Shown here: positions 40,740-49,885 of the stretch, in pieces
Layout of the letters: each line of letters opens with the position of its first letter
How positions within the stretch are numbered: position 1 is the stretch's first letter
Assembly (NCBI GenBank): GCA_016789785.1
Contig: JAEUQE010000013.1
Location: 6,064-70,063, forward strand
Source of the DNA: Bryobacterales bacterium
GTDB lineage: Bacteria; Acidobacteriota; Terriglobia; Bryobacterales; Bryobacteraceae
Direction of reading: 5' to 3'
Length of the DNA: 64,000 nt
Notes under the pieces: model-generated
The model's input: the letters and a program-made list of their open reading frames with translations, nothing else
Told to the model about the DNA's origin: nothing
The model's database searches: none
Program-made: the position numbers and the translations under genes

Positions 40740-41849
40740 CTACCCTCCCACCAGCGCATCCGCGATCCTCGCCGCGGCATTGCCGTCCCCAAACGGATTG
40801 TGAATGTGCGACCGGCGGTCGTACTCCGCACTGTCGTCCAACAAACGCGACGCCTCCGACACAATCCGGGCCGTATCCGTGCCCACCAGCGTCGACGTGC
40901 CTGCCTGTACAGCTTCCGGCCGCTCCGTCTTATCGCGCATCACCAGTACCGGCTTGCCCAGCGACGGCGCCTCTTCCTGTACTCCGCCCGAATCCGTCAA
41001 CAACAAATAACACCGCCGCATCAGGTCGACAAACGGCACGTACTCCAATGGCTGGATCAGATGCACTCCCGGCTGGCCCCCCAGAATCCGGTTCACCGGC
41101 TCCTGCACGTTGGGATTCGGGTGTACCGGGTATACAAGCTGCACGTCACCGCGACGGCTCAACTGTAGTAGCGCCTCGCAGATTCCTTCAAATCCCTGAC
41201 CGAAATTCTCCCGCCGGTGGCCGGTCACCAGGATCAACTTCTTCTCCGGATCCAGCCATCGCCACGAAGGTACCTTCATGCGACTTGCTTCCAGTTCACC
41301 GCGGATGTAGAGCAGCGCATCGATCCCTGTGTTCCCGGTCACCACAATGCGATCCGAAGACACATGCTCCGAGAGTAGATTGTCCCGTGATTGCGCCGTC
41401 GGCGCGAAATGCCAGCTCGCCAAGCGGCCTGTCAGCAGCCGGTTCGCCTCTTCCGGAAAGGGCTGATAGAGATCCCACGTCCGCAGCCCCGCTTCCACAT
41501 GACCCACGGGAATCCGCAGGTAAAACGCACCAAGCGCGCCACAAAAGGTGCTGGTCGTGTCGCCCTGCACCAGCACATAGTCGGGCTTCTCCGCCGTCAA
41601 CACGGGCTCAAGCAAAGTCAGGATGCGCGACGTCGATTGAAACAGCGTCTGACCGGGCAGCATGATGTCGAGATCGTGATCCGGCTCGATGCCAAAGATC
41701 GTCAGAACCTGATCCAGCAAGTGCCGGTGCTGCGCCGTCACGCAGACCACCACTTGAAATTCCCGCGGCCGCGACCGCATGTGCAGAATCACCGGCGCGA
41801 GTTTGATGGCTTCCGGACGTGTGCCAAATACGAAGAGGACTTTTTTCAT
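40740..41849 (-). CDS. wecB: UDP-N-acetylglucosamine 2-epimerase (non-hydrolysing)
   Basis: 369 residues from ATG 41849 ([20 protein letters not shown]). [53 protein letters not shown], and [31 protein letters not shown] are the family's signature blocks. It equilibrates UDP-GlcNAc and UDP-ManNAc for surface polysaccharide. The upstream frame to 41891 overlaps unrelated DNA. The product could feed the glycan genes at 1-4.3 kb (inference). Confidence 0.96.
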   Translation of the reverse strand: MKKVLFVFGTRPEAIKLAPVILHMRSRPREFQVVVCVTAQHRHLLDQVLTIFGIEPDHDLDIMLPGQTLFQSTSRILTLLEPVLTAEKPDYVLVQGDTTSTFCGALGAFYLRIPVGHVEAGLRTWDLYQPFPEEANRLLTGRLASWHFAPTAQSRDNLLSEHVSSDRIVVTGNTGIDALLYIRGELEASRMKVPSWRWLDPEKKLILVTGHRRENFGQGFEGICEALLQLSRRGDVQLVYPVHPNPNVQEPVNRILGGQPGVHLIQPLEYVPFVDLMRRCYLLLTDSGGVQEEAPSLGKPVLVMRDKTERPEAVQAGTSTLVGTDTARIVSEASRLLDDSAEYDRRSHIHNPFGDGNAAARIADALVGG

Positions 41850-41935
41850 GAGGGGTGACGTGGGGAGTCTCAACCGGTGGGATCCCCCCAACGCCTATTG
41901 TCGCCTGCAACGCGCGCTCCTTGCGCGGTTGCCCG

Positions 41936-42646
41936 TCACCGCAGCTTTGCTTCGATGACCGCATGCCCCTTCTCGCGCGCGAAATCCGCCGCGATCCGGC
42001 CATCCTCGGTGCGCTGTGACTTCGAGGCGCCGTGCTTCAGCAGCAGCGTCACGATCGCTTCGTCGCCACGTGCCGCCGCCTCGTGCAGCGCCGTGAATCC
42101 CTGTGCCTGCGCCAGATCCGGCTGAGTTCCCTTCCGCAGAAGCAAATCCACCATCGCCGCGTTTCCCCGGGCCGTCGCCGCATGAATTGGAGCCGCCTTC
42201 GCATGGTTTGCCGCGGATACGTTGGGATCCGCTCCCTGCGCGATCAGCCACCGTGCGACATCCTCATGTTCGAAGAAAATCGCCAGACCCAACGCACCGT
42301 ACCCATCCGGTCCGTTGCGATTGAGCAACTCCGCATCCGCCGCCAACCACTGTTTCACCGCGGCGAGATCGCCCATCGCCGCGCCCTCCCAATAGTCTGG
42401 CGATGCACCGAACTCGAGAAACACCTTCGCGAGCTTCGCATGACCCGTATAGATCGCGAACAGGATCGGCGACGTGCCGTTCGGCATGCGCGCACGCACC
42501 AGATTCCTGTCCGCATGGAGCAGTGCGCGCACCGTCGCCTCATCGCCCTTCCGAATCGCGGGCCAAAACCCCTCAGGCGGCTCCGCGGCCACGTCCGCCG
42601 CCAACATCATCACCATGCAGCACACAAGCAGAATCGTGAAGTTCAT
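41936..42646 (-). CDS. Exported ankyrin repeat protein
   Basis: 236 residues: signal peptide (MNFTILLVCCMVMMLAADVAA), then five to six ankyrin repeats, e.g. PEGFWPAIRKGDEATVRALL, GTSPILFAIYTGHAKLAKVFLEFGASP, GALGLAIFFEHEDVARWLIAQGADPN, KAAPIHAATARGNAAMVDLLLRKG, FTALHEAAARGDEAIVTLLLKHGAS. It is a protein-binding scaffold in the periplasm or outside the cell; partners unknown. Lies between wecB (87 bases away) and an AraC regulator, both on the same strand. Confidence 0.88.
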   Translation of the reverse strand: MNFTILLVCCMVMMLAADVAAEPPEGFWPAIRKGDEATVRALLHADRNLVRARMPNGTSPILFAIYTGHAKLAKVFLEFGASPDYWEGAAMGDLAAVKQWLAADAELLNRNGPDGYGALGLAIFFEHEDVARWLIAQGADPNVSAANHAKAAPIHAATARGNAAMVDLLLRKGTQPDLAQAQGFTALHEAAARGDEAIVTLLLKHGASKSQRTEDGRIAADFAREKGHAVIEAKLR

Positions 42647-42667
42647 GCTCCCCAGTGTGCGGCGATC

Positions 42668-43543
42668 CTACCGGCTCTGCTTCTTCGATCTTGCGGAATT
42701 CGCGATCACGTCTGACGGTGGCACGCCGAAGCGCCGTCGAAACAGCGTGCTGAACGTCCCGACGCTCGCGAAACCACAGTCGAGGCATACCTCGGTCACC
42801 GCGTGCCCATTCTCCAGTGCATGGAACGCACGGTTCAGACGCAGCCGCGTCAGGTAGCCGTGAGGCGTCTCCCGGAACGTCTGCCGGAAGGCGCGATGCA
42901 GATGATACGGCGACAGACACGCCTCTCGCGCCACCGCATCCAGATCGATGCGCTCATTCGCGCTTGCATGCAGATACTCGCGGGCGCGCTGTAACCGGCG
43001 CAGTGTCTCCACTCGCGTGGAATACTTCGCCGCGGGCACACGCGCAACCAGAACCCTTGACTGTTGATCCAACAACACAACCTCGCGAGCCGCGGCCAGC
43101 ATCTGCTCTTCCAGCCACTCTTCGTCACGAGCCACGTCCATCTTGCGGATTCGCGAGAGCAGCGCGCCGCCCTGTTCCAACCTCACGCCGAATCGATGCT
43201 CCGGGCCGGCATCCGGATCATCCAGACAAGCGCCGCACTCCGAAACCATCGCGTGCCGCACACGTTCCACATAGCCCCGCTCAAAGAAGAGACAACATGT
43301 GCGAACCGGACAAGGTTCATCAATTCGCATCGAGTAAGGCTGTCCCTCATTGAGAACAAGAAGCGACGCTTCATTAACAACGAACTCTCCGTCTTCGGTC
43401 GACCAGGTGACTGAGCCGTCCATCACGGCCTTCACCGACAGCGGCCCAGGAAAGTCGTTCACAAAGTGCCGCCGCCCCGTTGCGCGAAGAACGGTGTTCG
43501 CCGCGCCAAGATCCGCCAGTTTCGCATCCGCTCGAAAGGGCAT
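42668..43543 (-). CDS. AraC family transcriptional regulator
   Basis: 291 residues. N-terminal about 130 residues form a cupin-like effector domain (VNDFPGPLSVKAVMDGSVTW, VVNEASLLVLNEGQPYSMRI). The C-terminal AraC/XylS domain has two HTH units: LQRAREYLHASANERIDLDAVAREACLSPYHLHRAFRQTFRETPHGYLTRLRLNRA and the DCGFASVGTFSTLFRRRFGVPPS block. Divergent from the DUF4394-globin gene at 43686, which has a 142-base shared control region and could be its target (inference). Confidence 0.9.
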   Translation of the reverse strand: MPFRADAKLADLGAANTVLRATGRRHFVNDFPGPLSVKAVMDGSVTWSTEDGEFVVNEASLLVLNEGQPYSMRIDEPCPVRTCCLFFERGYVERVRHAMVSECGACLDDPDAGPEHRFGVRLEQGGALLSRIRKMDVARDEEWLEEQMLAAAREVVLLDQQSRVLVARVPAAKYSTRVETLRRLQRAREYLHASANERIDLDAVAREACLSPYHLHRAFRQTFRETPHGYLTRLRLNRAFHALENGHAVTEVCLDCGFASVGTFSTLFRRRFGVPPSDVIANSARSKKQSR

Positions 43544-43685
43544 GGTTGCGTCTTACGCGCAGGATCGCAGATTTTTCCCTCACGCGCCTCATCCGATTTC
43601 GAAACCACTTCGTACATGAATCAGAGGCGCCGGAAAACACTCCAATGCCGGCGCAAAACCCGTTGTTCTTGAGGAGGAACTCTCT

Positions 43686-44879
43686 ATGTCTCTGCGCAAT
43701 GCACTCTACGTGTGCGCAGCCTTGTTCGCCTCGCTCGGTGCCGCCCGGGCGGAGAAACTCTTCGCCATTGACTCGCGTGCCGTGCTTGTCAGTTTTGACT
43801 CCGCCCGTCCGGCAACCATGCTTTCCATGGCCGTCGTCCGCGGCCTTCAACCCGGCGAGACCATCCTGGGTATCGACTTCCGGCCAACCAATGGCCGCAT
43901 GTACGCGCTCGGCAGCTCCAGCCGCATCTACATCATCGATCCCGCGACAGGCGCCGCAACCGCCGTCGGCAGCGGACCTTTCCTGCCAGCACTCAATGGC
44001 ACGAAGTTCGGCTTCGACTTCAATCCCACCGTCGATCGTATTCGCATCGTCAGCAACACCGGCCAGAACATGCGCGTTCACCCCGATACCGGCCTCGTGG
44101 TCGCAGTGGACGGCTTCCTGAAGTATCGTGACGACGCGGTTCCGCAAGTGGTCGCCTGCGCCTATACGAACTCCGTCGCCGGCGCAACCTCCACCACTCT
44201 GTTCGACTTCGACCTCAGCCGCCGCGCCATCGCCACGCAGAATCCGCCCAATGAGGGAACGCTCACAGTCAACTTCCAGATTCGCGGAGCCGACTTCTCC
44301 GAAGTGACTGGCTTCAACATCTCGTCCGTCGGCAACAAGGGCTTCCTTGCCACTCGCGAAACCAGTGCCGCCCGCAGCCAGCTCTACGAAATCAACTTCC
44401 CGCAGGGCACCGCGACGCTCATCGGAACGGTCGGTGTGCTCGATCAGATCTCGGCGATCGCCGTCGAGCCTCCCGGCGCGCAGACCCTGTTCATGCGTCT
44501 CGGCGGAATGACCGCGATCTCTTCCGTGATCGATGAGTTCCTCAAGAATGTGTTGGCCGACACTCGCATCAACCGCTTCTTCACGCAGACGGTTGCGAGC
44601 CCCGCGCGTGTCGCCTCCTTGCGCCAGAACCTGATCGATCAGGTGTGTGCCGGTGCCGGTGGCCCTTGCGAGTACAAAGGTGCGGACATGAAGACCGCTC
44701 ACCGTGGCATGAACATCAGCGACGTCGAATTCGATGCGCTGGTGGAAGACCTGGTGAAAGCGCTCGATCAATTCCAGGTGCCGGTGACCGAGAAGGCCGC
44801 CTTGCTCGGCGTGCTTGCTCCCATGCGCGCCGACATCGTGGAGAGCCGTCAGATGCGTCTGCTCAGCACCATTCAATAA
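43686..44879 (+). CDS. Exported DUF4394 domain fused to group I truncated globin
   Basis: 397 residues. Signal peptide MSLRNALYVCAALFASLGAARA, then a DUF4394 beta-propeller-like domain (about 24-265: FDSARPATM, ILGIDFRPTNGRMYALG, YIIDPATGAATAVGSGPF, GFDFNPTVDRIRIVSNTGQNMR). The C-terminal about 115 residues are a truncated hemoglobin: LFMRLGGMTAISSVIDEFLKNVLADTRINRFF, then GPCEYKGADMKTAHRGMNI, in which H339 is the proximal heme ligand. An extracytoplasmic globin is unusual; it could bind O2, NO or heme outside the membrane. The DUF4394 domain may place it on the surface (inference). AGGAGG lies just before the start. Confidence 0.85.
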   Translation: MSLRNALYVCAALFASLGAARAEKLFAIDSRAVLVSFDSARPATMLSMAVVRGLQPGETILGIDFRPTNGRMYALGSSSRIYIIDPATGAATAVGSGPFLPALNGTKFGFDFNPTVDRIRIVSNTGQNMRVHPDTGLVVAVDGFLKYRDDAVPQVVACAYTNSVAGATSTTLFDFDLSRRAIATQNPPNEGTLTVNFQIRGADFSEVTGFNISSVGNKGFLATRETSAARSQLYEINFPQGTATLIGTVGVLDQISAIAVEPPGAQTLFMRLGGMTAISSVIDEFLKNVLADTRINRFFTQTVASPARVASLRQNLIDQVCAGAGGPCEYKGADMKTAHRGMNISDVEFDALVEDLVKALDQFQVPVTEKAALLGVLAPMRADIVESRQMRLLSTIQ

Positions 44880-44932
44880 GTACCGTTCAGCAACTCCTGT
44901 TCGTAGACCGCCTTCCTCCCCAAGTGCTCGGA

Positions 44933-44969
44933 GGGGCCGATCCCGCCACCAGAGTGGGCGGCCCCTTTT
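44933..44969 (+). terminator. Probable terminator after the globin fusion gene
   Basis: GGGGCC (44933-44938) pairs with GGCCCC (44960-44965), with inner CCGCCAC/GTGGGCGG pairing with a bulge, followed by TTTT. It ends 54-90 bases after the stop. Confidence 0.65.
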
Positions 44970-45219
44970 CAGCACAATCCCTTCGAGGGTTCCGATGTAT
45001 CAGGCCATCCTTGCGGCACGCGACCGTCCCATGGTCCGAAGAACCGCGCCCCTCGCCAGTACACGGGGTGCACGACAAAAAAGATAACTTTGTCACGCCG
45101 GCCGCCGCCTGTCGATGATTCGCTCCCAAGTGTCTTGAAACCGGCCGCTGAGAATGCGGCAACGGAGTGCGATGATGGTGTTGCTCCACGCACGGAATCC
45201 AACCCGGTAGAATCAGGGT
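44970..45219 (+). other. Intergenic before the DUF104 gene
   Basis: Together with 44880-44932, 340 bases without a gene except the terminator. TAGAAT at 45208-45213 is a possible -10 box for 45220; only a weak TTGCTC (45181-45186) lies upstream at too great a spacing. Confidence 0.4.
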
Positions 45220-45564
45220 ATGTCTCGACAGTTCGAAGCCGTTTACGAACACGGGGTCTTGCGTCCCCTTGAACCGCTCGTTCTGCCCGAGCATCAGCGG
45301 GTCCGGTTAACCCTCGAAGAGCAACCAGCAAAGCTCAGTTGGGAATCAACTGAACCCATCAGTGAGCGCCGCGAGGAACTGCTATGGCTCGCCAAGGAAT
45401 CGGGTCCGTATGCCGGGGAGTGGGTGGCGCTTGACGGACCGCGCTTGATTTCGCACGGCGCAAAGCTAGCTGACGTAAGCGCGGCTGCTACCGCCGCTGG
45501 TATCGCCGAACCGCTTTTTGCGCGGGTGCCTAGGGAGACGAATGTGCCATTTGGGGGCTGGTAG
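45220..45564 (+). CDS. DUF104 and DUF5678 two-domain protein
   Basis: 114 residues. The first about 37 (FEAVYEHGVLRPLEPLVLPEHQRVRLTLEE) are a DUF104/AF2212-like antitoxin fold. Residues 55-114 (YAGEWVALDGPRLISHGAKLADVSAAATAAG, then a PFGGW end) match DUF5678. DUF104 proteins are proposed antitoxins, and this pair with a retropepsin-like protein downstream is a recurrent arrangement in bacteria I recognise by pattern only. The function is not established. Six bases or so separate it from the next frame. Confidence 0.72.
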   Translation: MSRQFEAVYEHGVLRPLEPLVLPEHQRVRLTLEEQPAKLSWESTEPISERREELLWLAKESGPYAGEWVALDGPRLISHGAKLADVSAAATAAGIAEPLFARVPRETNVPFGGW

Positions 45565-45575
45565 GCGATGCTCAG

Positions 45576-45974
45576 TTGGAGTTTTCGCACGTCTACGATT
45601 ACTCTGGCGAGGATGAGAGCGTTATCCTGCCGGTCGTTCTTCGATCGGGCCCCAAACAGGTGCGCGTGGCCGCCAGCGTCGACACGGGAGCGTCATTTTG
45701 CTTGTTCGGAACGGAGATCGCCGAAGCACTTGGCCTCGACCTGGAAGGGGGACTCCGCAAGCGGTTCCGAACCGCGAACAGCGGCTTCGATGCTTTCGGT
45801 CACGAAGTGGAACTCAGCATCTTCGGCGTTGCGACAACCTCCGCCGTCTACTTCTTTGCCGATCCGATGATCGAAAAGAACGTCCTTGGACGAATCGGCT
45901 GGCTCGATCGAGTTCGTTTGGGTTTGGTCCACCATGACAGCAAGGCGTACCTGGCTCAATACGACCAAAGTTGA
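45576..45974 (+). CDS. Retropepsin-like aspartyl protease
   Basis: 132 residues from TTG 45576; the frame is open 18 bases further up (CTGGTAGGCGATGCTCAG region), so the true start may be earlier. VRVAASVDTGASFCLFGTEIAEALGL has the DTGA active-site triad of retroviral-type aspartyl proteases (one per subunit, so it should dimerise). A second strand, DPMIEKNVLGRIGWLDRVRLGLV, is the family's G-R-x-G/'ILG' part. Substrate unknown. Likely co-transcribed with the DUF104-DUF5678 gene. Confidence 0.75.
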   Translation: MEFSHVYDYSGEDESVILPVVLRSGPKQVRVAASVDTGASFCLFGTEIAEALGLDLEGGLRKRFRTANSGFDAFGHEVELSIFGVATTSAVYFFADPMIEKNVLGRIGWLDRVRLGLVHHDSKAYLAQYDQS

Positions 45975-46030
45975 TTTCCTTCACTCGCCTTTGTGCCCGG
46001 CAACGAATAGGCCTCGACGACTGGAATCAA

Positions 46031-46223
46031 TTCGATGTGGTAATTGAGCGGGATGAAGAAGCGATGTACGTGGCTTCGGTGCCCCAACTGCCGGGCTGCC
46101 ACACCGACGCGGCGTCGCTGGATGAACCGATGTTGCAGGTCCACGAGGCAATCGAGCTATATCTCGAGGTGCAAGGCCGTGAGCCAACCCCACTGGAATT
46201 CATCGGCATCCAGCGGGTGACAG
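46031..46223 (+). pseudogene. hicB fragment lacking its start (copy 1)
   Basis: 193 bases that match, without gaps, the hicB gene at 50368-50560 (by eye about 16 differences). Frame: FDVVIERDEEAMYVASVPQLPGCHTDAASLDEPM, then EPTPLEFIGIQRVTA. The ATG and first codons present in the other copy (AAGGAAATGGCACGTC) are missing, and after IQRVTA the sequences diverge into the neighbouring ADOP gene's end. There is no hicA next to it. It looks like a truncated duplicate. Confidence 0.8.
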
Positions 46224-46280
46224 CCTTCTGTGTTTGGAAGAGAGTATCTTGGCTTCAGCACGAATACTCCCCTCGCCGCG

Positions 46281-48962
46281 CTACTCGGCGCGCAACGCCA
46301 CCACAGGATCCACCGCCGCTGCGCGGCGCGCAGGCCAAATCGCCGCCGCTGCCGCGACACCCAGAATCGTCAACACACACAGCGTGAGCGTCAGAGGATC
46401 AAATGCCGAAACACCATACAACAGACTCTTCGCATATCCCACCACGCCCACCAAACCCAACACCCCAGCCGCCAACCCACTCCCAACCAACCGCATCGCG
46501 TCGCTCAACACCATGCGGATCACAACACCGCGCTCGGCTCCCAGCGCGAGACGCACCCCCATCTCACCCGTCCGCCTCGCGACGCTGGTCGACAGCATGG
46601 CATAAAGACCAATCGCACACAGGAAAAGCGACAACCCTCCAAACACGTTGCAGAGCGTGGTTACCGCACGCTCGCTTCCGAGCGCCGCATCCATCTGCTC
46701 TCGCAGCGTGGCGAACAGCACCAGCGGTGTCACCGGCGATAACTCCTCCAGCGCTTCGCGATAGGCCGCCATCGCCTGCGCCTTGTTCGGCGCGTTGATG
46801 AGAAACACGAGGTTCCATGCCTTCGGCAATGTGCTGGTACCGATCGGGTAGTAGACCGTCGCCTGCGGCGGCTCGCGCAACTGGGCAAACTTCGCTGACC
46901 CCGCAACACCCACCACACGGCAGCGAAGCGTTTGTGGGAATTGCTTCTCATCGGCCGTGGTGACAAACCCGCCGATCGCCGGACCGCCGCCGGGAAACAG
47001 CTTCTGCGCCGCCGCCTCGTTGATCACACAGATGTCGTCCCTCCGCTCTCCGCGCAGGAATTCGCGGCCCGCCACCAGCTTGATCCCCATCGTCCGGAAG
47101 TAGCCGGGACCCACGTTGTTGTAGGTCAACGTCTGGCGCGAATTTCCGCCACCGGTCTCAAAGATCGCCGACGCCTGATAACCCGTCATCGGCGTGTACC
47201 AGGTGAACGACGCGGCCTCGATCCGCCGAGTCCGTTCCATCCGTTCCGTCATCCGGTCGTACAAGTCGAGCTTGGCCTCGCCCGTCACCCGCAACAGGTG
47301 GAACGGCGCCGTCTGGATCGTGACGCGGTCGAGCGCAAAGCCCGGATCCTCCGTGCGCAACCGCTGCAAGCTCTGGGACAGCAGTGCGGCCAGAGTCACC
47401 AACACCAGGGAAAGCGCTACCTGCACGGGGACAAAGAAACGCCCGATGATGCCGCCACGTCCGAAGGACGTTCGCGAGCGCAGCACATCGCCCGCCGTCG
47501 TCGACCCCGCCCGCCAAGCCGGATAGAGGCCCGCTGTCAGCGCCGCGACGATGGCCAGCGCCGAGGTCACCCCAAACACCGTCGCATCGGGCTGCAGCGC
47601 CAAGCCGTAACCTGACATTGGGCTGCGAAAAAATCCCGCCAGCCAATCCACGCCATACCAGGCAGCCCAGCCTCCGCACGCCGCGCCGGCCAGCGCAATC
47701 GTCAGGCTTTCCGTCAGGTATTGCCGGATCAGACGCGCCCGCCCCGCGCCAATCGCCGTCCGAATCGAGAACTCCCGCTGGCGTTGTTCCACCCGCACCA
47801 ACATCAGACCACTCACGTTCACACAACAGAGCAGCAGCACAATACCCGTCAGCCCCTGCATCAGGGCCAGTGGCGACGCGTAGGCGTTGCTCTCGAACGT
47901 CGGCAACCCCGTGCGTGCGGACTCCACCAAAATCCGGGTACCCGGTACCGCCGGTCTCCGCTCTCGCGAGGAGAAGAACTCCCGGAACCAGGATTCCTGC
48001 TGTGCGCCCATCTCGGCGCTTGCCTGCTCCAGTTTGACGCCGGGCTTCAGCCGTCCGACGGCGGAGATGTATAGGTACGATCCCGGAGTGTTCAGGACGT
48101 CGCGGCCCACTTGCACGTTGAAGAAATGCGCGGGCAGATAAGCCGCCGGACGGTTCCCGGCCCACAAACCGGTGAACTCTCGCGGCGCTACTCCCACCAC
48201 TGTCACCGGCTCTCCATACACCTGCATCGAGCGGCCAATCACTGCCGGATCGGCGCCGAACCGGTCGCGCCAGAAGCTGTGCGCCAGGACCATCGCCCAC
48301 CCGCCATGCCCGCCGCCCGGCCGGTCGTCGCTTTCCTCGATCAACCGTCCGGCGTACGCCCGCAGTCCCAGCAACCGAAAGCCATTGCCGGTCACCAATC
48401 CCGCTTGCTCTTGACGAAGCGCGCCCTCCGCGTCCTTGATCGCCACGTTGCTCGTCGCCCAACCGCTGACGTCCTCGAGGGAAGAGCTTTCGCGAGCAAG
48501 CACGCGAAGCATCGGGTAAGGAAGTCCCAGCCGGCTCGATGGCTGGTCGGGCATGCTCACGCTGATGCGTGCGAGTCGCTCCGGCGCAGCTACGGGCAGA
48601 CCGCGCAGAATCAGGCCGTAAAGAAGGGTGAACACCAAGGTGTTCGCGCCGATGCCCAGCGCGAGCGTAAGAACGGTCGCGATTGCGAATACAGGATGCC
48701 GGCGTAAGCTGCGCAGCCCAAGTCGCGTATCGCGCCAGACATTCTCCCATGCCACCAGCCACGACTCGTCGCGCACCCGTTCTCGAACAGCCGGTTGCGT
48801 CCCGAGCTTTAGGCCCGCCTGACGCCGCGCTTCCCCATCCGGGAGTCCGCGCGCACGGTATTCCTCCTCGAGTTGCATCCGGTGCTCGTCCAGCTCTTCG
48901 GTCAGCCCTTCGTCAGGCCGCCGCCGCATGCGTAACCATTTCGCTAGCGTTTCACGGTCCAT
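46281..48962 (-). CDS. ADOP-type permease with prefix domain, 893 aa
   Basis: From ATG 48962 (MDRETLAKWLRMRRRPDEGL). The first about 85 residues (LTEELDEHRMQLEEEYRARGLPDGEARRQAGLKLG) are the cytosolic permease prefix domain of ADOP proteins, then the first MacB/FtsX unit (LRSLRRHPVFAIATVLTLALGIGANTLVF), first core domain, helices around residue 400-490, a second FtsX/MacB unit (GGIIGRFFVPVQVALSLVLVTLA), and last helices with SVARRTGEMGVRLALGAERG. As in family, no ATPase gene is adjacent. The divergently transcribed PadR (49544) is the likely regulator. Function proposed as envelope transport/mechanotransmission. Confidence 0.93.
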   Translation of the reverse strand: MDRETLAKWLRMRRRPDEGLTEELDEHRMQLEEEYRARGLPDGEARRQAGLKLGTQPAVRERVRDESWLVAWENVWRDTRLGLRSLRRHPVFAIATVLTLALGIGANTLVFTLLYGLILRGLPVAAPERLARISVSMPDQPSSRLGLPYPMLRVLARESSSLEDVSGWATSNVAIKDAEGALRQEQAGLVTGNGFRLLGLRAYAGRLIEESDDRPGGGHGGWAMVLAHSFWRDRFGADPAVIGRSMQVYGEPVTVVGVAPREFTGLWAGNRPAAYLPAHFFNVQVGRDVLNTPGSYLYISAVGRLKPGVKLEQASAEMGAQQESWFREFFSSRERRPAVPGTRILVESARTGLPTFESNAYASPLALMQGLTGIVLLLCCVNVSGLMLVRVEQRQREFSIRTAIGAGRARLIRQYLTESLTIALAGAACGGWAAWYGVDWLAGFFRSPMSGYGLALQPDATVFGVTSALAIVAALTAGLYPAWRAGSTTAGDVLRSRTSFGRGGIIGRFFVPVQVALSLVLVTLAALLSQSLQRLRTEDPGFALDRVTIQTAPFHLLRVTGEAKLDLYDRMTERMERTRRIEAASFTWYTPMTGYQASAIFETGGGNSRQTLTYNNVGPGYFRTMGIKLVAGREFLRGERRDDICVINEAAAQKLFPGGGPAIGGFVTTADEKQFPQTLRCRVVGVAGSAKFAQLREPPQATVYYPIGTSTLPKAWNLVFLINAPNKAQAMAAYREALEELSPVTPLVLFATLREQMDAALGSERAVTTLCNVFGGLSLFLCAIGLYAMLSTSVARRTGEMGVRLALGAERGVVIRMVLSDAMRLVGSGLAAGVLGLVGVVGYAKSLLYGVSAFDPLTLTLCVLTILGVAAAAAIWPARRAAAVDPVVALRAE

Positions 48963-49489
48963 GCTTCTCCTCCCGGCATCAGGTCGAGTAGCCGGATGCC
49001 TGCGTGCGCCTGCTTCCAAAACATCACGGCGAACGGCACGCGTTGATCGTCGATGAATAGATCTTGCCGGTAGACACACCACTGCCCGGCGGGGCCGTCA
49101 AATGCGTGGATACTGCTTCCGCTGCCCTGCGCCAGCGCGATGGAACGTTCGAACTCGCCCTTGGCAAGCCCGGGCTCGCTCTCGTCGAGCAGTTTCAACC
49201 GTTCGCGAAGCCGCTGCGTGGCCGGCTGTACGGAGAACCGCACAATCGCCAGCGCGCCGCGAAAGGAAGTCGCGCACGCCTCGCTGCCCGAGGGTAGGCA
49301 CAGGCGCCGCAGCTCATGAGCGCTGGACGCCCATAGGTGATTGCCTGCGAAACGGTCATGCCATTCCAGGCGCGCGCCAACGCGCCACCCGCTGGAGACG
49401 AACACGTAGCTCTCGGATCGCTTGCCCTGGCTGGCTGCCGCCGCTCCGAGGAACGCCCGCCGTCCGAATGTCAACTCTGCCGTCTGCAT
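48944..49489 (-). CDS. Hypothetical secreted protein of the ADOP cassette, 181 aa
   Basis: From ATG 49489 (MQTAELTFGRRAFLGAAAAS). A twin-arginine-like RRAFLGAAAA start suggests export, but the hydrophobic stretch is short. The rest has no recognised domain: GWRVGARLEWHDRFAGNHLWASSAHELRRLCLPSG, then SIHAFDGPAGQWCVYRQDLFIDDQRVPFAVMFWKQ. Its 3' end overlaps the ADOP start by 19 bases, so translation is probably coupled. It is divergent from padR; 54 bases separate the starts. Long frames to 49846 shadow padR and are not the gene. Confidence 0.6.
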   Translation of the reverse strand: MQTAELTFGRRAFLGAAAASQGKRSESYVFVSSGWRVGARLEWHDRFAGNHLWASSAHELRRLCLPSGSEACATSFRGALAIVRFSVQPATQRLRERLKLLDESEPGLAKGEFERSIALAQGSGSSIHAFDGPAGQWCVYRQDLFIDDQRVPFAVMFWKQAHAGIRLLDLMPGGEAWTVKR

Positions 49490-49490
49490 A

Positions 49491-49524
49491 GTAGTTGATC
49501 TACCTATGGACAATCTACCATAAC
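49491..49524. promoter_or_regulatory. Divergent promoter/operator region of the PadR module
   Basis: ATCTACC repeats directly at 49498-49504 and 49513-49519. On the plus strand TTGATC (49495-49500) and CATAAC (49519-49524), 18 bases apart, are the best padR promoter. The repeats overlap both boxes and the start region of the divergent gene, so one PadR could silence both directions (inference). Confidence 0.5.
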
Positions 49525-49543
49525 TCTTGCTACGGTGGAGGCA

Positions 49544-49885
49544 ATGGCCAAAAAGATCACCGGCAAACTCGATCTGTTGCAAGGCACGCTCGACATGATG
49601 GTGCTCCGCACGCTCGTGGTTGGCCCGGCCAACGGCTACGAGATTGCTCGCGCAATTGAACGGGAATCGGAGGAAGTTCTCGCCGTCGACCATGGCTCGC
49701 TCTATCCCGCGCTGCGGCGCCTCGAACGTGACGGCTTCGTGTCTGCCAAATGGCAGGTCTCTTCGACGAACCGGCAAGCGCGCTACTACAAGCTGACACC
49801 CTCTGGCCGGCAACGCCTCAACGCGGAGCGTTCCAAGTGGGAGCAATTGGCTGCGGCTGTGAATCGCGTGATGCGGCCGGCCTGA
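49544..49885 (+). CDS. PadR family transcriptional regulator
   Basis: 113 residues from ATG 49544, preceded by GGAGG at the right distance; the earlier GTG (49535) is within that site. DLLQGTLDMMVLRTLVVGPANGYEIARAIERESEEVLAVDHGSLYPALRRLERDGFV then the wing RQARYYKLTPSGRQRLNAE match PadR s3-type regulators that pair with ADOP permeases. It controls probably the divergent hypothetical-ADOP operon. Short C-terminal helix only. Confidence 0.92.
   Translation: MAKKITGKLDLLQGTLDMMVLRTLVVGPANGYEIARAIERESEEVLAVDHGSLYPALRRLERDGFVSAKWQVSSTNRQARYYKLTPSGRQRLNAERSKWEQLAAAVNRVMRPA

Noticed and set aside
43374..44975. 533-codon minus-strand frame
   Set aside because: Runs antisense to the DUF4394-globin gene; its length reflects high GC and the product has no domain I recognise.
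47158..48762. 534-codon minus-strand frame
   Set aside because: It is a shifted frame of the ADOP permease on the same strand; the ADOP frame has clear helices and motifs.
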